DNA from: Marinobacterium rhizophilum | GTDB lineage: Bacteria > Pseudomonadota > Gammaproteobacteria > Pseudomonadales > Balneatricaceae | Reading direction: 5' to 3' | Assembly: GCF_024397915.1 (NCBI RefSeq) | Contig: NZ_CP073347.1 | Location: 620,001 to 684,000, forward strand | Length of the DNA: 64,000 nt | In this document: one piece after another, positions 1 to 8,656 of the stretch | How the letters are laid out: the number at the start of each line of letters is the position of its first letter | Position numbering within the stretch: position 1 is the stretch's first letter | Notes under the pieces: generated by a model | What the model was told of the DNA's origin: nothing | Databases searched by the model: none | Seen by the model: the letters and a program-made list of their open reading frames with translations, nothing else | Position numbers and translations under genes: made by a program

Positions 1-191
1 GCATAATAGCCCTCGATATAGCCGTCTTTTTCCAGCCGTTTGACCCGCTCCATGCAGGGGGTGGTGGACAGTCCGACGCGGTCCGCCAGCTCGGTATAGG
101 AAATGCGCCCCTCGAACTGCAGCGTACGCAGAATATTCATGTCTATTCGGTCAAGTTTGCGCTTTTTTTGACCGCCGCTGAAAGTTTCCAT
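1..191 (-). CDS. Lrp/AsnC-family regulator, N-terminal part (DadR-like)
   Basis: Only the first 63 codons are inside the window; the gene runs off the left edge. They encode a lysine-rich start followed by an AsnC-type winged HTH: LDRIDMNILRTLQ, then GRISYTELADRVGLSTTP, then CMERVKRLEKDGYIEGYYA. This is the normal DNA-binding half of Lrp-type feast/famine regulators; the ligand-binding RAM/ACT half lies outside. It is divergent from dadA with a 139-bp AT-rich gap. In pseudomonads an Lrp-type protein (DadR) next to dadA activates the D-alanine operon in response to alanine, so the same role is inferred here. The ATG at 191 is the only reasonable start. Confidence 0.85.
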   Translation of the reverse strand, partial: METFSGGQKKRKLDRIDMNILRTLQFEGRISYTELADRVGLSTTPCMERVKRLEKDGYIEGYY

Positions 192-267
192 AATTATTTC
201 CGGTCATTGTCATTATTGGCAGATTATTATCCGTATAAATGACAAAAACGCAAAAAAATTCTGAGAA

Positions 268-295
268 TTGTTCCCTATACTGCAATACATATTCT
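268..295 (+). promoter_or_regulatory. Candidate sigma-70 promoter for dadA
   Basis: TTGTTC (268-273) and TATTCT (290-295) are separated by 16 bp and lie 35 bp before the dadA start, within an AT-rich tract typical of Lrp-bound regions. A good SD-like CCAGAGGG precedes the ATG. Pattern match only. Confidence 0.4.
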
Positions 296-330
296 TGCTG
301 TAGTTTAAAAAATAACCAGAGGGTAGCCAA

Positions 331-1599
331 ATGCGCGTAATCGTTCTCGGTAGTGGTGTTGTCGGTGTTACCAGTGCCTGGTATCTCGCCAATGCAGGGC
401 ATGAGGTCACGGTCATCGATCGTCAGTCCGCGGCGGCGATGGAAACCAGCTACGGTAATGCCGGGCAGGTATCGCCGGGTTATTCGGCGCCCTGGGCTGC
501 ACCCGGTGTGCCCTTCAAGGCCGTCAAGTGGCTGATGCAGGACCTGTCGCCACTGATGATCAAGCCGACGACGGACTACCAGTTTTACGAGTGGATGAGC
601 AAGATGCTCGCCAACTGCACCGAGAAAAAATACCACGTCAACAAGGGTCGCATGGTTCGCATCGCCGAGTATAGCCGCGACTGCCTCAAGACCCTGCGCC
701 AGAGCATCGATATCGACTACGAACACCGCACTGGCGGCACCCTGCAGCTGTTCCGGACCCAGAAGCAAGTGGACGGTTCCGCCAAGGATATTCAGGTGCT
801 GCGCGAGCTGGGCGTACCCTTTGCCGAGCTGGATCGTCAGGGCTGCGTCAGCAAGGAGCCGGCACTCAAGTATGTGCAGGACAAGATTGTCGGTGGCCTG
901 CAGCTGCCAGGCGACGAAACCGGTGACTGCTTCAAGTTCACCCAGGCGCTGGCGGCGCGCTGCGAAGAGCGGGGCGTGAAATTCATGTACAACACCCAGA
1001 TCGATGGCCTGATCATGGAGAAGGGTGACGTTGCCGGTGTGAAAACCGCGGCCGGCGTCATGAAGGCGGATCGCTACCTGGTGTGTATGGGCAGCTATAG
1101 CCCGATGCTGCTCAAGCAAATCGACATGCGTGCGCCCATTTACCCGGTGAAGGGTTACTCCCTGACGCTGCCGATCATCGACGAAAGCCGCGCGCCTGTG
1201 TCCACCGTGATGGACGAAACCTACAAGGTGGCGGTTACCCGCTTCAATGACCGTATCCGTGTCGGCGGCAGTGCGGAGCTGGCGGGCTTCGACCTGTCGA
1301 TGCCGGAGAAGCGCCGTGCCAACGTCAACTTCGTGGTCTCCGATCTGTTTGGTGGTGGTGGTGACATGGAGCGTGCCGAATTCTGGACCGGCCTGCGCCC
1401 CATGACGCCGGATGGCACGCCGATCCTGGGCGAGACCCGTTATCCGAGCCTGTACCTGAATACCGGTCATGGCACCCTGGGCTGGACCATGTCGCTCGGC
1501 TCGGCCAAGTTTGTCTCTGACCTGATGAGTGGCAACAAGACCGATATCGACCCTGCGGGCCTGGGTATCGATCGTTACCCCTTCGCCTACGCGGGCTGA
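331..1599 (+). CDS. dadA: D-amino acid dehydrogenase small subunit (DadA)
   Basis: FAD-dependent oxidative deamination of D-amino acids, chiefly D-alanine to pyruvate, with electrons passed to the respiratory chain at the inner membrane. The 422-aa length fits DadA (about 430). The N terminus [20 protein letters not shown] is the Rossmann FAD motif, ending in the acidic residue of [27 protein letters not shown] is the DadA signature, and the C-terminal [14 protein letters not shown] closes the FAD site. It is followed by ridA and alanine racemase on the same strand, the classical dad arrangement with a RidA insert. Paralogues (DauA) act on D-arginine; the sequence alone does not fix the substrate range, but context favours D-alanine. 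Confidence 0.95.
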   Translation: MRVIVLGSGVVGVTSAWYLANAGHEVTVIDRQSAAAMETSYGNAGQVSPGYSAPWAAPGVPFKAVKWLMQDLSPLMIKPTTDYQFYEWMSKMLANCTEKKYHVNKGRMVRIAEYSRDCLKTLRQSIDIDYEHRTGGTLQLFRTQKQVDGSAKDIQVLRELGVPFAELDRQGCVSKEPALKYVQDKIVGGLQLPGDETGDCFKFTQALAARCEERGVKFMYNTQIDGLIMEKGDVAGVKTAAGVMKADRYLVCMGSYSPMLLKQIDMRAPIYPVKGYSLTLPIIDESRAPVSTVMDETYKVAVTRFNDRIRVGGSAELAGFDLSMPEKRRANVNFVVSDLFGGGGDMERAEFWTGLRPMTPDGTPILGETRYPSLYLNTGHGTLGWTMSLGSAKFVSDLMSGNKTDIDPAGLGIDRYPFAYAG

Positions 1600-1617
1600 T
1601 CGCCGGTTGCATTGAGC

Positions 1618-1647
1618 GCGAAGCTGCGGCCCCGGCGGCAGCTTCGC
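1618..1647 (+). other. Perfect 10-bp inverted repeat after dadA
   Basis: GCGAAGCTGC (1618-1627) and GCAGCTTCGC (1638-1647) form a GC-rich hairpin just downstream of the dadA stop. There is no T-run after it, so it looks like an intercistronic RNA stem (partial termination or 3' end protection) rather than a full intrinsic terminator. Confidence 0.5.
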
Positions 1648-1842
1648 AGGGGCCTGGCTGCGTGATTCTGTCGCAGGGGCGCAGCAGCTAGTCGCTGACA
1701 TTTGGCATCGAATCAAGGACACTTAGGCTTGTGGTTCCGGACTCCTCCGCCGGGGCTGCAATCCTAAGTGGCCTGCTGATCATTTGTGCTTCAGCATCAA
1801 GGCATTAACAGCGATTTATAAAATCAGTACCAAGGAAGTAAA

Positions 1843-2232
1843 ATGGCTAACCGTAGCATCATCAATACCGAAAAAGCCCCCGCAGCAATCGGCACCTACT
1901 CCCAGGCTGTCAAGGTGGGTAACACCACTTACATCTCCGGTCAGATCCCGCTGGACCCGGCCACCATGGAAGTGGTCAACGAGTCCTTTGAAGCCCAGGC
2001 CGTGCGCGTATTCGAGAACCTCAAGGCGATCGCTGAAGAAGCCGGTGGTTCGCTGGATCATTGCGTCAAGCTGACCATCCTGCTGTCGGATCTCGCCAAC
2101 TTCGCCCAGGTCAACGAAGTGATGTCCCGTTACTTCTCTGAGCCGTACCCGGCCCGTGCAGCCTATGCCGTCAAGCAGCTGCCCAAGGCGGTGGATATCG
2201 AAGTCGAAGCCATCATGGTAACCGGCGAGTAA
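1843..2232 (+). CDS. ridA: RidA family reactive enamine/imine deaminase
   Basis: 129 aa, the usual RidA length (about 128). RidA hydrolyses reactive 2-aminoacrylate and other enamine/imine intermediates released by PLP enzymes and amino acid dehydrogenases, protecting PLP enzymes in the cytosol. Visible signatures: [20 protein letters not shown] near residue 15, the arginine-containing [16 protein letters not shown] near residue 105 (the substrate-binding Arg of RidA), and a [11 protein letters not shown] terminus. It sits between dadA and alanine racemase, a logical place because DadA releases iminopyruvate that RidA can clear. SD AAGGAAG precedes the ATG. Confidence 0.93.
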   Translation: MANRSIINTEKAPAAIGTYSQAVKVGNTTYISGQIPLDPATMEVVNESFEAQAVRVFENLKAIAEEAGGSLDHCVKLTILLSDLANFAQVNEVMSRYFSEPYPARAAYAVKQLPKAVDIEVEAIMVTGE

Positions 2233-2303
2233 GATTCGACGCCGGGGCGGGCGCTGTCCGCTCCCGGCTGTTCGCAGCGTAATCGGCATTCGGAGGAATG
2301 AGT

Positions 2304-3386
2304 ATGAGTCGTGCAGCCAAGGCCAGTATCGATCTGGCCGCCATCCGTCACAACTATCGTCTGGCCCGCTCGCTGGCGCCCAATGCCAGGGCGGCGGCGA
2401 TCATCAAGGCCAATGCCTACGGGCACGGCGCCGTGAAGGTGGCCCAGGCGCTGGCCGCCGAGGCGGATGCCTTTGGGGTGGCCTGTATCGAAGAGGCGAT
2501 GGAGCTGCGTGACGCCGGTATCAAGCAGCCTGTCGTGCTGCTCGAGGGGTTCTTCGACGCCGATGAGCTGGATTACATTGCGCGCAACGGTCTCTGGACT
2601 GCGGTGCACAGCGAGCACCAGATTGATGCGCTGGCGGCGGCGGATCTGCCGTCACCGGTAAATGTCTGGCTGAAGATGGATTCGGGCATGCATCGACTGG
2701 GTATTCCGCCGCGCGATTTTCATGCGGCCTATACCCGGCTGCGTGCCTTGCCGCAGGTCGGCGAGATCACCCTGATGAGTCATTTTGCCTGTGCCGATGA
2801 TCTGGCGCAGGATACCACCGAGCGCCAGATCGCGGTGTTTGATCAGGCGGTGGAAGGTATCGATGCCCCCCATAGCCTGGCCAACTCACCGGCGACCCTT
2901 GCCTGGCCCCAGGCGCGGCGCGACTGGCTGCGTCCGGGGCTGATGCTGTGGGGGGCGACACCGTTCGAGGTGGCGCAGGACGAGGCTGCGAAACTGCAGC
3001 CGGCCATGACGCTGAGCACCGAAATCATCGCCATCCACGACCTGGACGTGGGTGATGCCGTGGGGTACGGGGCCAGCTTTATCTGCCAGCGTCCGAGCCG
3101 CATTGCCACCATCGCCATGGGCTACGGTGATGGCTATCCACGTCATGCCGTCAGCGGCACCCCGGTGGTGGTCAATGGTCAGCGTACGGTAACGGCCGGC
3201 CGGGTCTCCATGGACATGATGACCATTGATATCACCGATATTGCCGATGCGAAAATTGGTGATGTGGTGGAACTCTGGGGGCGCCAACTGCCCGTGTCCG
3301 AAGTGGCGCAGTTCTGCAGCACCATTCCCTACACCCTGCTGACCTGCCTGACGCGCCGGGTGGCGCTGGAGTACCATAACGCCTGA
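2304..3386 (+). CDS. dadX: Alanine racemase (catabolic DadX type)
   Basis: PLP enzyme interconverting L- and D-alanine; 360 aa. The PLP lysine is in AAIIKANAYGHGA (about residue 35), and the second catalytic base (Tyr) lies in VGDAVGYGASF. The C-terminal beta domain carries GRVSMDMMTIDIT and GDVVELWG. Position behind dadA and ridA suggests the catabolic enzyme that converts L-Ala to the DadA substrate rather than the cell-wall Alr, although the sequence alone cannot separate the two. An upstream in-frame ATG at 2298 touches the SD GGAGGA (2292-2297); the ATG at 2304 has proper spacing and is preferred. Confidence 0.92.
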   Translation: MSRAAKASIDLAAIRHNYRLARSLAPNARAAAIIKANAYGHGAVKVAQALAAEADAFGVACIEEAMELRDAGIKQPVVLLEGFFDADELDYIARNGLWTAVHSEHQIDALAAADLPSPVNVWLKMDSGMHRLGIPPRDFHAAYTRLRALPQVGEITLMSHFACADDLAQDTTERQIAVFDQAVEGIDAPHSLANSPATLAWPQARRDWLRPGLMLWGATPFEVAQDEAAKLQPAMTLSTEIIAIHDLDVGDAVGYGASFICQRPSRIATIAMGYGDGYPRHAVSGTPVVVNGQRTVTAGRVSMDMMTIDITDIADAKIGDVVELWGRQLPVSEVAQFCSTIPYTLLTCLTRRVALEYHNA

Positions 3387-3416
3387 GCGATAAGGTGGCT
3401 GCAAACGGCAGTGCAT

Positions 3417-3456
3417 GAAAAAGCCCGCTACCGGATAACCGGTGGCGGGCTTTTTT
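3417..3456 (+). terminator. Bidirectional rho-independent terminator
   Basis: GCCCGC (3423-3428) pairs with GCGGGC (3445-3450), flanked by A-rich sequence on the left and TTTTTT on the right. It lies between the convergent alanine racemase and helicase genes and can serve both strands. Confidence 0.85.
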
Positions 3457-3540
3457 GTGTCTTGCCAGTTTGCAGGGCCTTGATGGCAACCGAACTGCAA
3501 TCAGGTGAGCCTGGTTGCGGTTCGGGCTGTTGCGCTCTGC

Positions 3541-5337
3541 TTACTTCTGCGGCGGGCGACGGTTCGGTGCTGCGCCGTCACGCGGCTTGCCGCGACCCTT
3601 GTTGGGGGCGCCGCGACCAGGGCCGTTCGGACGACGGGCGCCGCGCGAGGGGGCGCCGCGATCCGTATCCGGCGTTTCGCCTGCCGGGTGAATGTTCAGG
3701 CGCTGACCGCAAACGAAGGCCTTCTTCAGCACCTGCATGACCTTGGCGGGCATGCCGGCCGGAAGGTCAACGGTGCTGTAGTCATCGAACAGGTCGATCT
3801 GGCCGATCAGGTTGGCCGCCATGTTGGCTTCGTTGGCGATGGCGCCGACGATGTTTTTCGGCATGACGCCGTGGCTGCGGCCTACCATGACGACGAAGCG
3901 CTGCATTTCGATTTCCGGGTGATCCTTCAGCGGGCGGGCTGTGGGGTTCACATTGATCGGTCCGCGGCGTTCGCGTGGCTGGTCGTTGTATTCGCGCGGC
4001 TGCGGAATTTCACGCTCGTCCAGCAGCAGCGGCGTTTCGCCCTGGGCCAGCACGGCCAGGGCGGCAGCGATCTGCATCGGATCGGTGTCGTGTTCTTTCT
4101 GGTAGTCGGAGAGCAGGTCCAGGTAGGTGGAGATCTCGCCGCTGTCCAGGGTGTCGCTGATGCGCTGCATGAAGCGTTCAACGCGCTTTTCATTGATCAC
4201 GCCCACGCTTGGCAGTTCGATGCGCTCGAGCGGCTGGCGGGTAGCTTTTTCAATGGCGTAAAGCATGCGGGTTTCACGCGGTGCCACGAACAGGATGGCC
4301 TCGCCCTTGCGTCCGGCGCGGCCGGTACGGCCGATGCGGTGGACATAGGATTCGGTATCGTAGGGGATGTCGTAGTTCAGCACGTGGCTGATGCGTTCAA
4401 CGTCCAGACCGCGGGCCACAACGTCGGTGCCGACCAGGATATCGATCTTGCCGGCTTTCAGGCGCTCGACGATGCGCTCGCGCTGCTGCTGCGAGATGTC
4501 ACCGTTGAGGGCTTCGGCGGCATGGCCGCGCGCGGACAGCTTGCTGGCCAGTTCTTCGGTGGCAGACTTGGTGCGCACGAAGATCAGCATGGCCTCGAAA
4601 GATTCGATTTCGAGGATGCGGGTCAGGGCTTCCATCTTGTGGTGGCCGCTGACGCGCAGGTATTTCTGCGTGATGGTCGGTGCGGTCGAGGTCTTGCTGA
4701 CAATCCGGACTTCTTCGGGATCGTTCAGGTATTTCTGTGCCACGCGCTTGATCTGTGACGGCATGGTGGCCGAGAACAGGGCAATCTGGCGCGTCTTGGG
4801 CGTGTGCTCAAGGATCCATTCGACATCGTCGATAAAGCCCATGCGCAGCATTTCGTCGGCCTCATCCAGCACCATGGCGCTGAGGGAGTCGAGTTTCAGA
4901 GAGCCGCGACGCAGGTGATCCATCACGCGGCCCGGGGTGCCGACAATGACCTGGGCGCCGCGCTTGAGCTGGCGCAGCTGGGTGTCGTAAGCCTGGCCGC
5001 CGTAGATCGGCAGGACGTGGAAGTCCGGCATGTGCTTGGCGTACGACTGGCAGGCCTCTGCGACCTGGATGGCCAGTTCGCGTGTCGGTGCCAGCACCAG
5101 CATCTGGGGCTCGCGACGGGTAGTGTCCAATCGGGACAGTAGTGGCAGAGCGAAGGCAGCGGTTTTACCGGTACCGGTCTGTGCCATGCCAAGCAAATCC
5201 TTGCCGGCGAGCAGGTGCGGAATACTAGCCGCTTGAATCGGAGATGGAGTTTCGTAACCGACATCGGTCAGTGCCTTGAGCACCGGTTCGGACAGACCGA
5301 GAGAGGTAAAGGAGAGCTGTTCACCAGCATCTGACAT
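3541..5337 (-). CDS. csdA: DEAD-box ATP-dependent RNA helicase (CsdA/DeaD type)
   Basis: 598-aa cold-shock/ribosome-assembly helicase that unwinds structured RNA in the cytoplasm. All core motifs are seen in order: Q motif (GYETPSPIQ), motif I AQTGTGKT, PTRELA, TPGRVMD, motif II DEAD, SAT in LFSATMP, and motif VI HRIGRTGRAGR. A DbpA-type RNA-binding domain follows (about residues 485-560), then an Arg/Gly/Pro-rich tail (residues 565-598) as in CsdA. The open frame extends 27 codons upstream, but MSDAGEQLSFTSLGL aligns with the usual CsdA start, so the ATG at 5337 is chosen. The long leader would fit cold-shock mRNA control, which is inference. Confidence 0.93.
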   Translation of the reverse strand: MSDAGEQLSFTSLGLSEPVLKALTDVGYETPSPIQAASIPHLLAGKDLLGMAQTGTGKTAAFALPLLSRLDTTRREPQMLVLAPTRELAIQVAEACQSYAKHMPDFHVLPIYGGQAYDTQLRQLKRGAQVIVGTPGRVMDHLRRGSLKLDSLSAMVLDEADEMLRMGFIDDVEWILEHTPKTRQIALFSATMPSQIKRVAQKYLNDPEEVRIVSKTSTAPTITQKYLRVSGHHKMEALTRILEIESFEAMLIFVRTKSATEELASKLSARGHAAEALNGDISQQQRERIVERLKAGKIDILVGTDVVARGLDVERISHVLNYDIPYDTESYVHRIGRTGRAGRKGEAILFVAPRETRMLYAIEKATRQPLERIELPSVGVINEKRVERFMQRISDTLDSGEISTYLDLLSDYQKEHDTDPMQIAAALAVLAQGETPLLLDEREIPQPREYNDQPRERRGPINVNPTARPLKDHPEIEMQRFVVMVGRSHGVMPKNIVGAIANEANMAANLIGQIDLFDDYSTVDLPAGMPAKVMQVLKKAFVCGQRLNIHPAGETPDTDRGAPSRGARRPNGPGRGAPNKGRGKPRDGAAPNRRPPQK

Positions 5338-5550
5338 GGATTGAAGTACCTGTGAAACGTGAGACCCCATGCCGGGGGCACAGAATCTGGATGGGGGAAA
5401 AGGTCGCGTATTATACAAAATAACGGATTACAAGTCTATCGCTGTCAGTGTGCGCAGCTGCAAAAGCGGGACGCTGTACGGTTCAGAACGTATAATGCCG
5501 CGCAGCCATGCATTGTCGGGCAGTCTGAGTGCCGACACCAGGAGTAACAG

Positions 5551-5979
5551 ATGACCCACAACCAGCAAGACAGTACACCAGAGTGCCCGGAGCAGCCCAG
5601 CGGGGAGCTGTTGCTGCGCACCCTGGCGATGCCCGCCGATACCAACACCAACGGCGATATCTTCGGCGGCTGGATCATGTCCCAGATGGACATCGCCGGC
5701 GGTATCCTGGCCCAGGAAATTACCGCCGGTGCCGTGGTCACTGTGGCGGTGGATTCGATGAAATTTATCCGGCCGGTGCAGATGGGAGATGTGGTGTGCT
5801 GCTACGGGGAAATGAAGCGACTCGGCAATACCTCATTGGCACTGCACCTGGAGGTCTGGGTGCGCCCTCGCCTGAGTCGTGGCCAGGGTAGCAGCCACCT
5901 GTCCAAGGTTACCGAGGCGCTGTTTACCTACGTTGCGATCGATGAAAATGGGGCCAAGCGCCCGATTCCCCGCGACTGA
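5551..5979 (+). CDS. yciA: Acyl-CoA thioesterase, YciA-type hotdog fold
   Basis: 142-aa single-hotdog thioesterase hydrolysing acyl-CoAs in the cytosol. The active-site region TNTNGDIFGGWIMSQMDIAGG (residues 31-51) carries the catalytic Asp of YciA/Acot families; VDSMKFIRPVQMGDVV is the second conserved stretch, and FTYVAIDENGAKRPI is the typical C terminus. The physiological acyl chain cannot be read from the sequence. It lies 5 bp before the glycosyltransferase gene, so the two are probably co-transcribed; the functional link is not obvious. Confidence 0.9.
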   Translation: MTHNQQDSTPECPEQPSGELLLRTLAMPADTNTNGDIFGGWIMSQMDIAGGILAQEITAGAVVTVAVDSMKFIRPVQMGDVVCCYGEMKRLGNTSLALHLEVWVRPRLSRGQGSSHLSKVTEALFTYVAIDENGAKRPIPRD

Positions 5980-5984
5980 TTGCT

Positions 5985-7175
5985 GTGCGTGTATTGCTGC
6001 TTTCAGCCTACGATGCTGCCAGTCATCAGCACTGGTATCGCCAGTTGATGGCGGGCCTGCCGCACTGGGACTGGACACTGCTGACCCTGGCGCCGCGTTA
6101 CTTTTCCTGGCGTATCCGGGGGAACAGTCTCAGCTGGGCCTTTAACGAGCGTGAAACGCTGCAGCGTCCCTACGACCTGGTGCTGGCAACCTCCATGACC
6201 GACCTGTCGGCACTGCGTGGCCTGGTGCCGGCGCTCACGCAGGTGCCGACGCTGGTGTATTTTCACGAAAATCAGTTTGCCTATCCTGAGTCGGACCGCG
6301 CCTTCAAGGCGGTCGAGCCCAGAATCCTCAATATTTACACGGCACTGGCGGCCGACCGGGTGCTGTTCAATTCGGCCTACAACCGGGACAGCTTCCTGGC
6401 AGGGGCGGCGGCATTGCTGAAAAAGCTGCCTGACCAGGTGCCGCCCGGCGTCATTGGACTGCTGCAGGCGCGCTCCTGCGTGCTGCCGGTGCCGCTGGCG
6501 GATGCCAGCTTCGAGCCAGCGCTGCCCGGCGATGCCAGCTTCGCGGCCCGCTGGGGGGCGGCGGGCGGCGAGGGAGACAGTGCGGGCAGCGCAAGGCCTG
6601 TGCGGATCTTGTGGTCGGCCCGCTGGGAGTACGACAAGGGGCCGCAGCGGCTTCTCGCCATTCTGCGAGAGCTGGAAACACGGCAGATCGACTACCGGCT
6701 TTGCCTGCTGGGGCAGCGCTTTCGCCATACGCCGGCGGAATTTGACGAGATTGGGGTGCGTTTTGCCCACCGGCTGGTGCAGTTCGGTTTCGCGCCTACG
6801 CAGCAGGACTACCAGGCCTGGTTGCGCTCGGCGGACCTGGTGCTGTCCACCGCCGAACACGAGTTTCAGGGGCTGGCCGTGCTCGAGGCGCTGGCGGCGG
6901 GTTGCCTGCCGGTGCTGCCGGATCGACTGGTGTATCCGGAGTTCGTGCCGGCGTCGGGCCTGTACGCCGATGGTGGCAATGATATTGAAACAGAAGCCCG
7001 CCATGCCGCCTGCCTGATTGAGCGCCAGGCGGCCCGCATCGCCGGGTCTGCACCGGCTGTTCGGCCGGGTGAGAATTTGTCTGCGCAGCTGCGCCGGCGC
7101 TTTGCCTGGGCGAGCCTCAAGGGCGACTATGAATCGTTGCTGCTCGCGCAGGCGCAGGCCGGTGCCGGCGCCTGA
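5985..7175 (+). CDS. Glycosyltransferase of the tRNA-queuosine alpha-mannosyltransferase family (DUF3524/GTDC1-like)
   Basis: 396 aa. The N-terminal half (MRVLLLSAYDAASHQHWYRQL, LATSMTDLSALRGL, LVYFHENQFAYPESD, VLFNSAYNRDSFL) matches DUF3524, whose animal member mannosylates queuosine in tRNA-Asp. The C-terminal half is a GT-B Rossmann domain: RILWSARWEYDKGPQRLLAIL, then STAEHEFQGLAVLEALAAGCLPVLPDRLVYPEFV, with the catalytic-type E of the GT4 fold. A low-complexity GGEGDSAGSARP linker joins the halves near residue 195. In bacteria the modification has been proposed rather than widely shown, so tRNA modification is a family-based call. GTG start. Confidence 0.8.
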   Translation: MRVLLLSAYDAASHQHWYRQLMAGLPHWDWTLLTLAPRYFSWRIRGNSLSWAFNERETLQRPYDLVLATSMTDLSALRGLVPALTQVPTLVYFHENQFAYPESDRAFKAVEPRILNIYTALAADRVLFNSAYNRDSFLAGAAALLKKLPDQVPPGVIGLLQARSCVLPVPLADASFEPALPGDASFAARWGAAGGEGDSAGSARPVRILWSARWEYDKGPQRLLAILRELETRQIDYRLCLLGQRFRHTPAEFDEIGVRFAHRLVQFGFAPTQQDYQAWLRSADLVLSTAEHEFQGLAVLEALAAGCLPVLPDRLVYPEFVPASGLYADGGNDIETEARHAACLIERQAARIAGSAPAVRPGENLSAQLRRRFAWASLKGDYESLLLAQAQAGAGA

Positions 7176-7291
7176 GCTGTTGCCGGCACTGGCGATGGCC
7201 TATGCTGTGAGGCAGATTCATTCCTGCGGTCTTGTCTCTGTGCGCTGTCCCTGTGCCTTGGGGAGCAGTGCCAGGGGAGGGTCGAAATACC

Positions 7292-8551
7292 ATGTTCCCT
7301 GGTTGGCGTTCTATGTTTTGTTTCCCCGCTCGGCGATGCCCGGCCTGGCTGCAGGCCCCGGCATGGGTGTTCGTGCTCGGCCTGCTGTTTGGCCTGGGCG
7401 GACCGTCGGCATGGGCAGGCAATCCGGTGCTGGTGGTGGATGCGGCCAGCGGCGCGATACTGCATCAGGACAGGGCCGATCAGCGCTGGTATCCGGCATC
7501 CCTTGCCAAGCTGATGACACTCTATCTGGTGTTTGAGGCGCTGGACGACGGACGGCTGAAGCTGGACAGTCCTTTGCCGGTTTCACAACAGGCTGCGGCG
7601 CAGCCGGCCGTGCGGCTTGGTCTGCGTGCGGGGGCCAGCATCACGGTGGCCGAGGCGATAGCGGCGCTGGCAACGGTGTCATCCAATGATGTTGCGGTCG
7701 TGCTGGCCGAGGCGCTGGCGGGCACCGAAGCCCGCTTCGCTGTCCGCATGACGGCCCGCGCCGCCGCCCTTGGCATGACGGACACCGCGTATCGCAATGC
7801 CAGCGGGCTGCCGGATGCCGCCCAGGTCACGACAGCACGGGACCAGGCCATTCTCGCCCGGCGACTGCTGCAGGATTTCCCCCGGCATTACCCGCTCTTT
7901 GCCACCCGTTCAGCCCGCTACCGGGGGCGGACACTGCAGAACCATAACGGCCTGCTGGGTCGCTATCCGGGGACTGACGGGCTGAAAACCGGCTTTACCT
8001 GTGCGGCGGGGTACAATATCGTCGCATCGGCCGTACGTGCCGATCGCCGGCTGATAGCGGTGGTGCTGGGAGCGAATAGCCGGGCGGGGCGGGATGCCCA
8101 GGTGAGCCGGTTGCTCGATACGGGATTTGCAGCGCCGCGCGCCGCAGCGGATGCCCCGGCGCTGGCAATGCTGGAGCAGCGCCCTGAAGGGTTGTTGCTG
8201 GCGGCGCAGGGTGTGGTGGGGCGCAGTGGCTGTGAGCGGGGCAGGGCCGTCCAGGCCGCTGTGGTCTGGCCGATCGAAAGCTGGGGTGTGCTGCTGGGGA
8301 TCTACGCAGAGCGGTCTCAGGCGCAGCGTGCGGTCAGGCATGCCCGGGCGCAGCTCGGGGGCGCGCTCAGGGCCGGTCGTCCGCTGTTGCTGGAGCGCGA
8401 CATGGAACATGGCACGTCCTGGAAGGCGTTGCTGATCGGCTACCGCCACGATAACGTGGGTGCTGTCTGTCTGCGGTTGCGGGCCAGGGGGCTGGAATGT
8501 GTCGCCCAGGCCCCGGTAGTGCTGAATTTGCCGGGCTACGCCAGGCGCTGA
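7292..8551 (+). CDS. D-alanyl-D-alanine carboxypeptidase (peptidase S11, low-molecular-weight PBP)
   Basis: 419-aa periplasmic enzyme that removes the terminal D-Ala from peptidoglycan stem peptides. The three penicillin-binding motifs are present: SxxK as SLAK in YPASLAKLMT, SxN in VSSNDVAVVLAE, and KTG in DGLKTGFT. A signal peptide precedes (hydrophobic APAWVFVLGLLFGL, then PSAWAG). After the catalytic domain there are about 140 residues without the usual DacA beta-sandwich and amphipathic tail, ending in a segment with an SPOR-like feel (WGVLLGIYAERSQAQRAVRHAR); that resemblance is weak. SD GGGGAGGG fits the ATG at 7292; longer frames starting at 7232 lack one. Confidence 0.88.
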   Translation: MFPGWRSMFCFPARRCPAWLQAPAWVFVLGLLFGLGGPSAWAGNPVLVVDAASGAILHQDRADQRWYPASLAKLMTLYLVFEALDDGRLKLDSPLPVSQQAAAQPAVRLGLRAGASITVAEAIAALATVSSNDVAVVLAEALAGTEARFAVRMTARAAALGMTDTAYRNASGLPDAAQVTTARDQAILARRLLQDFPRHYPLFATRSARYRGRTLQNHNGLLGRYPGTDGLKTGFTCAAGYNIVASAVRADRRLIAVVLGANSRAGRDAQVSRLLDTGFAAPRAAADAPALAMLEQRPEGLLLAAQGVVGRSGCERGRAVQAAVVWPIESWGVLLGIYAERSQAQRAVRHARAQLGGALRAGRPLLLERDMEHGTSWKALLIGYRHDNVGAVCLRLRARGLECVAQAPVVLNLPGYARR

Positions 8552-8656
8552 GGCTGCAGGCGTGGGTTGTCGGCAAGCAGGCGAAGCCGGGAGGCGGGGC
8601 ATAGAGCGCGGCGGCCGAGTCGGCCATCACGGGAGTTTTGGTTGAAGGAGGCAGCG

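Noticed and set aside
151..1722. 523-codon minus-strand frame opposite dadA
   Set aside because: Antisense shadow of a GC-rich gene; its translation has no family features, while dadA is unmistakable.
3505..4758. 417-codon plus-strand frame opposite the helicase
   Set aside because: Mirror of codon bias in the DEAD-box gene; low-complexity translation with no domain.
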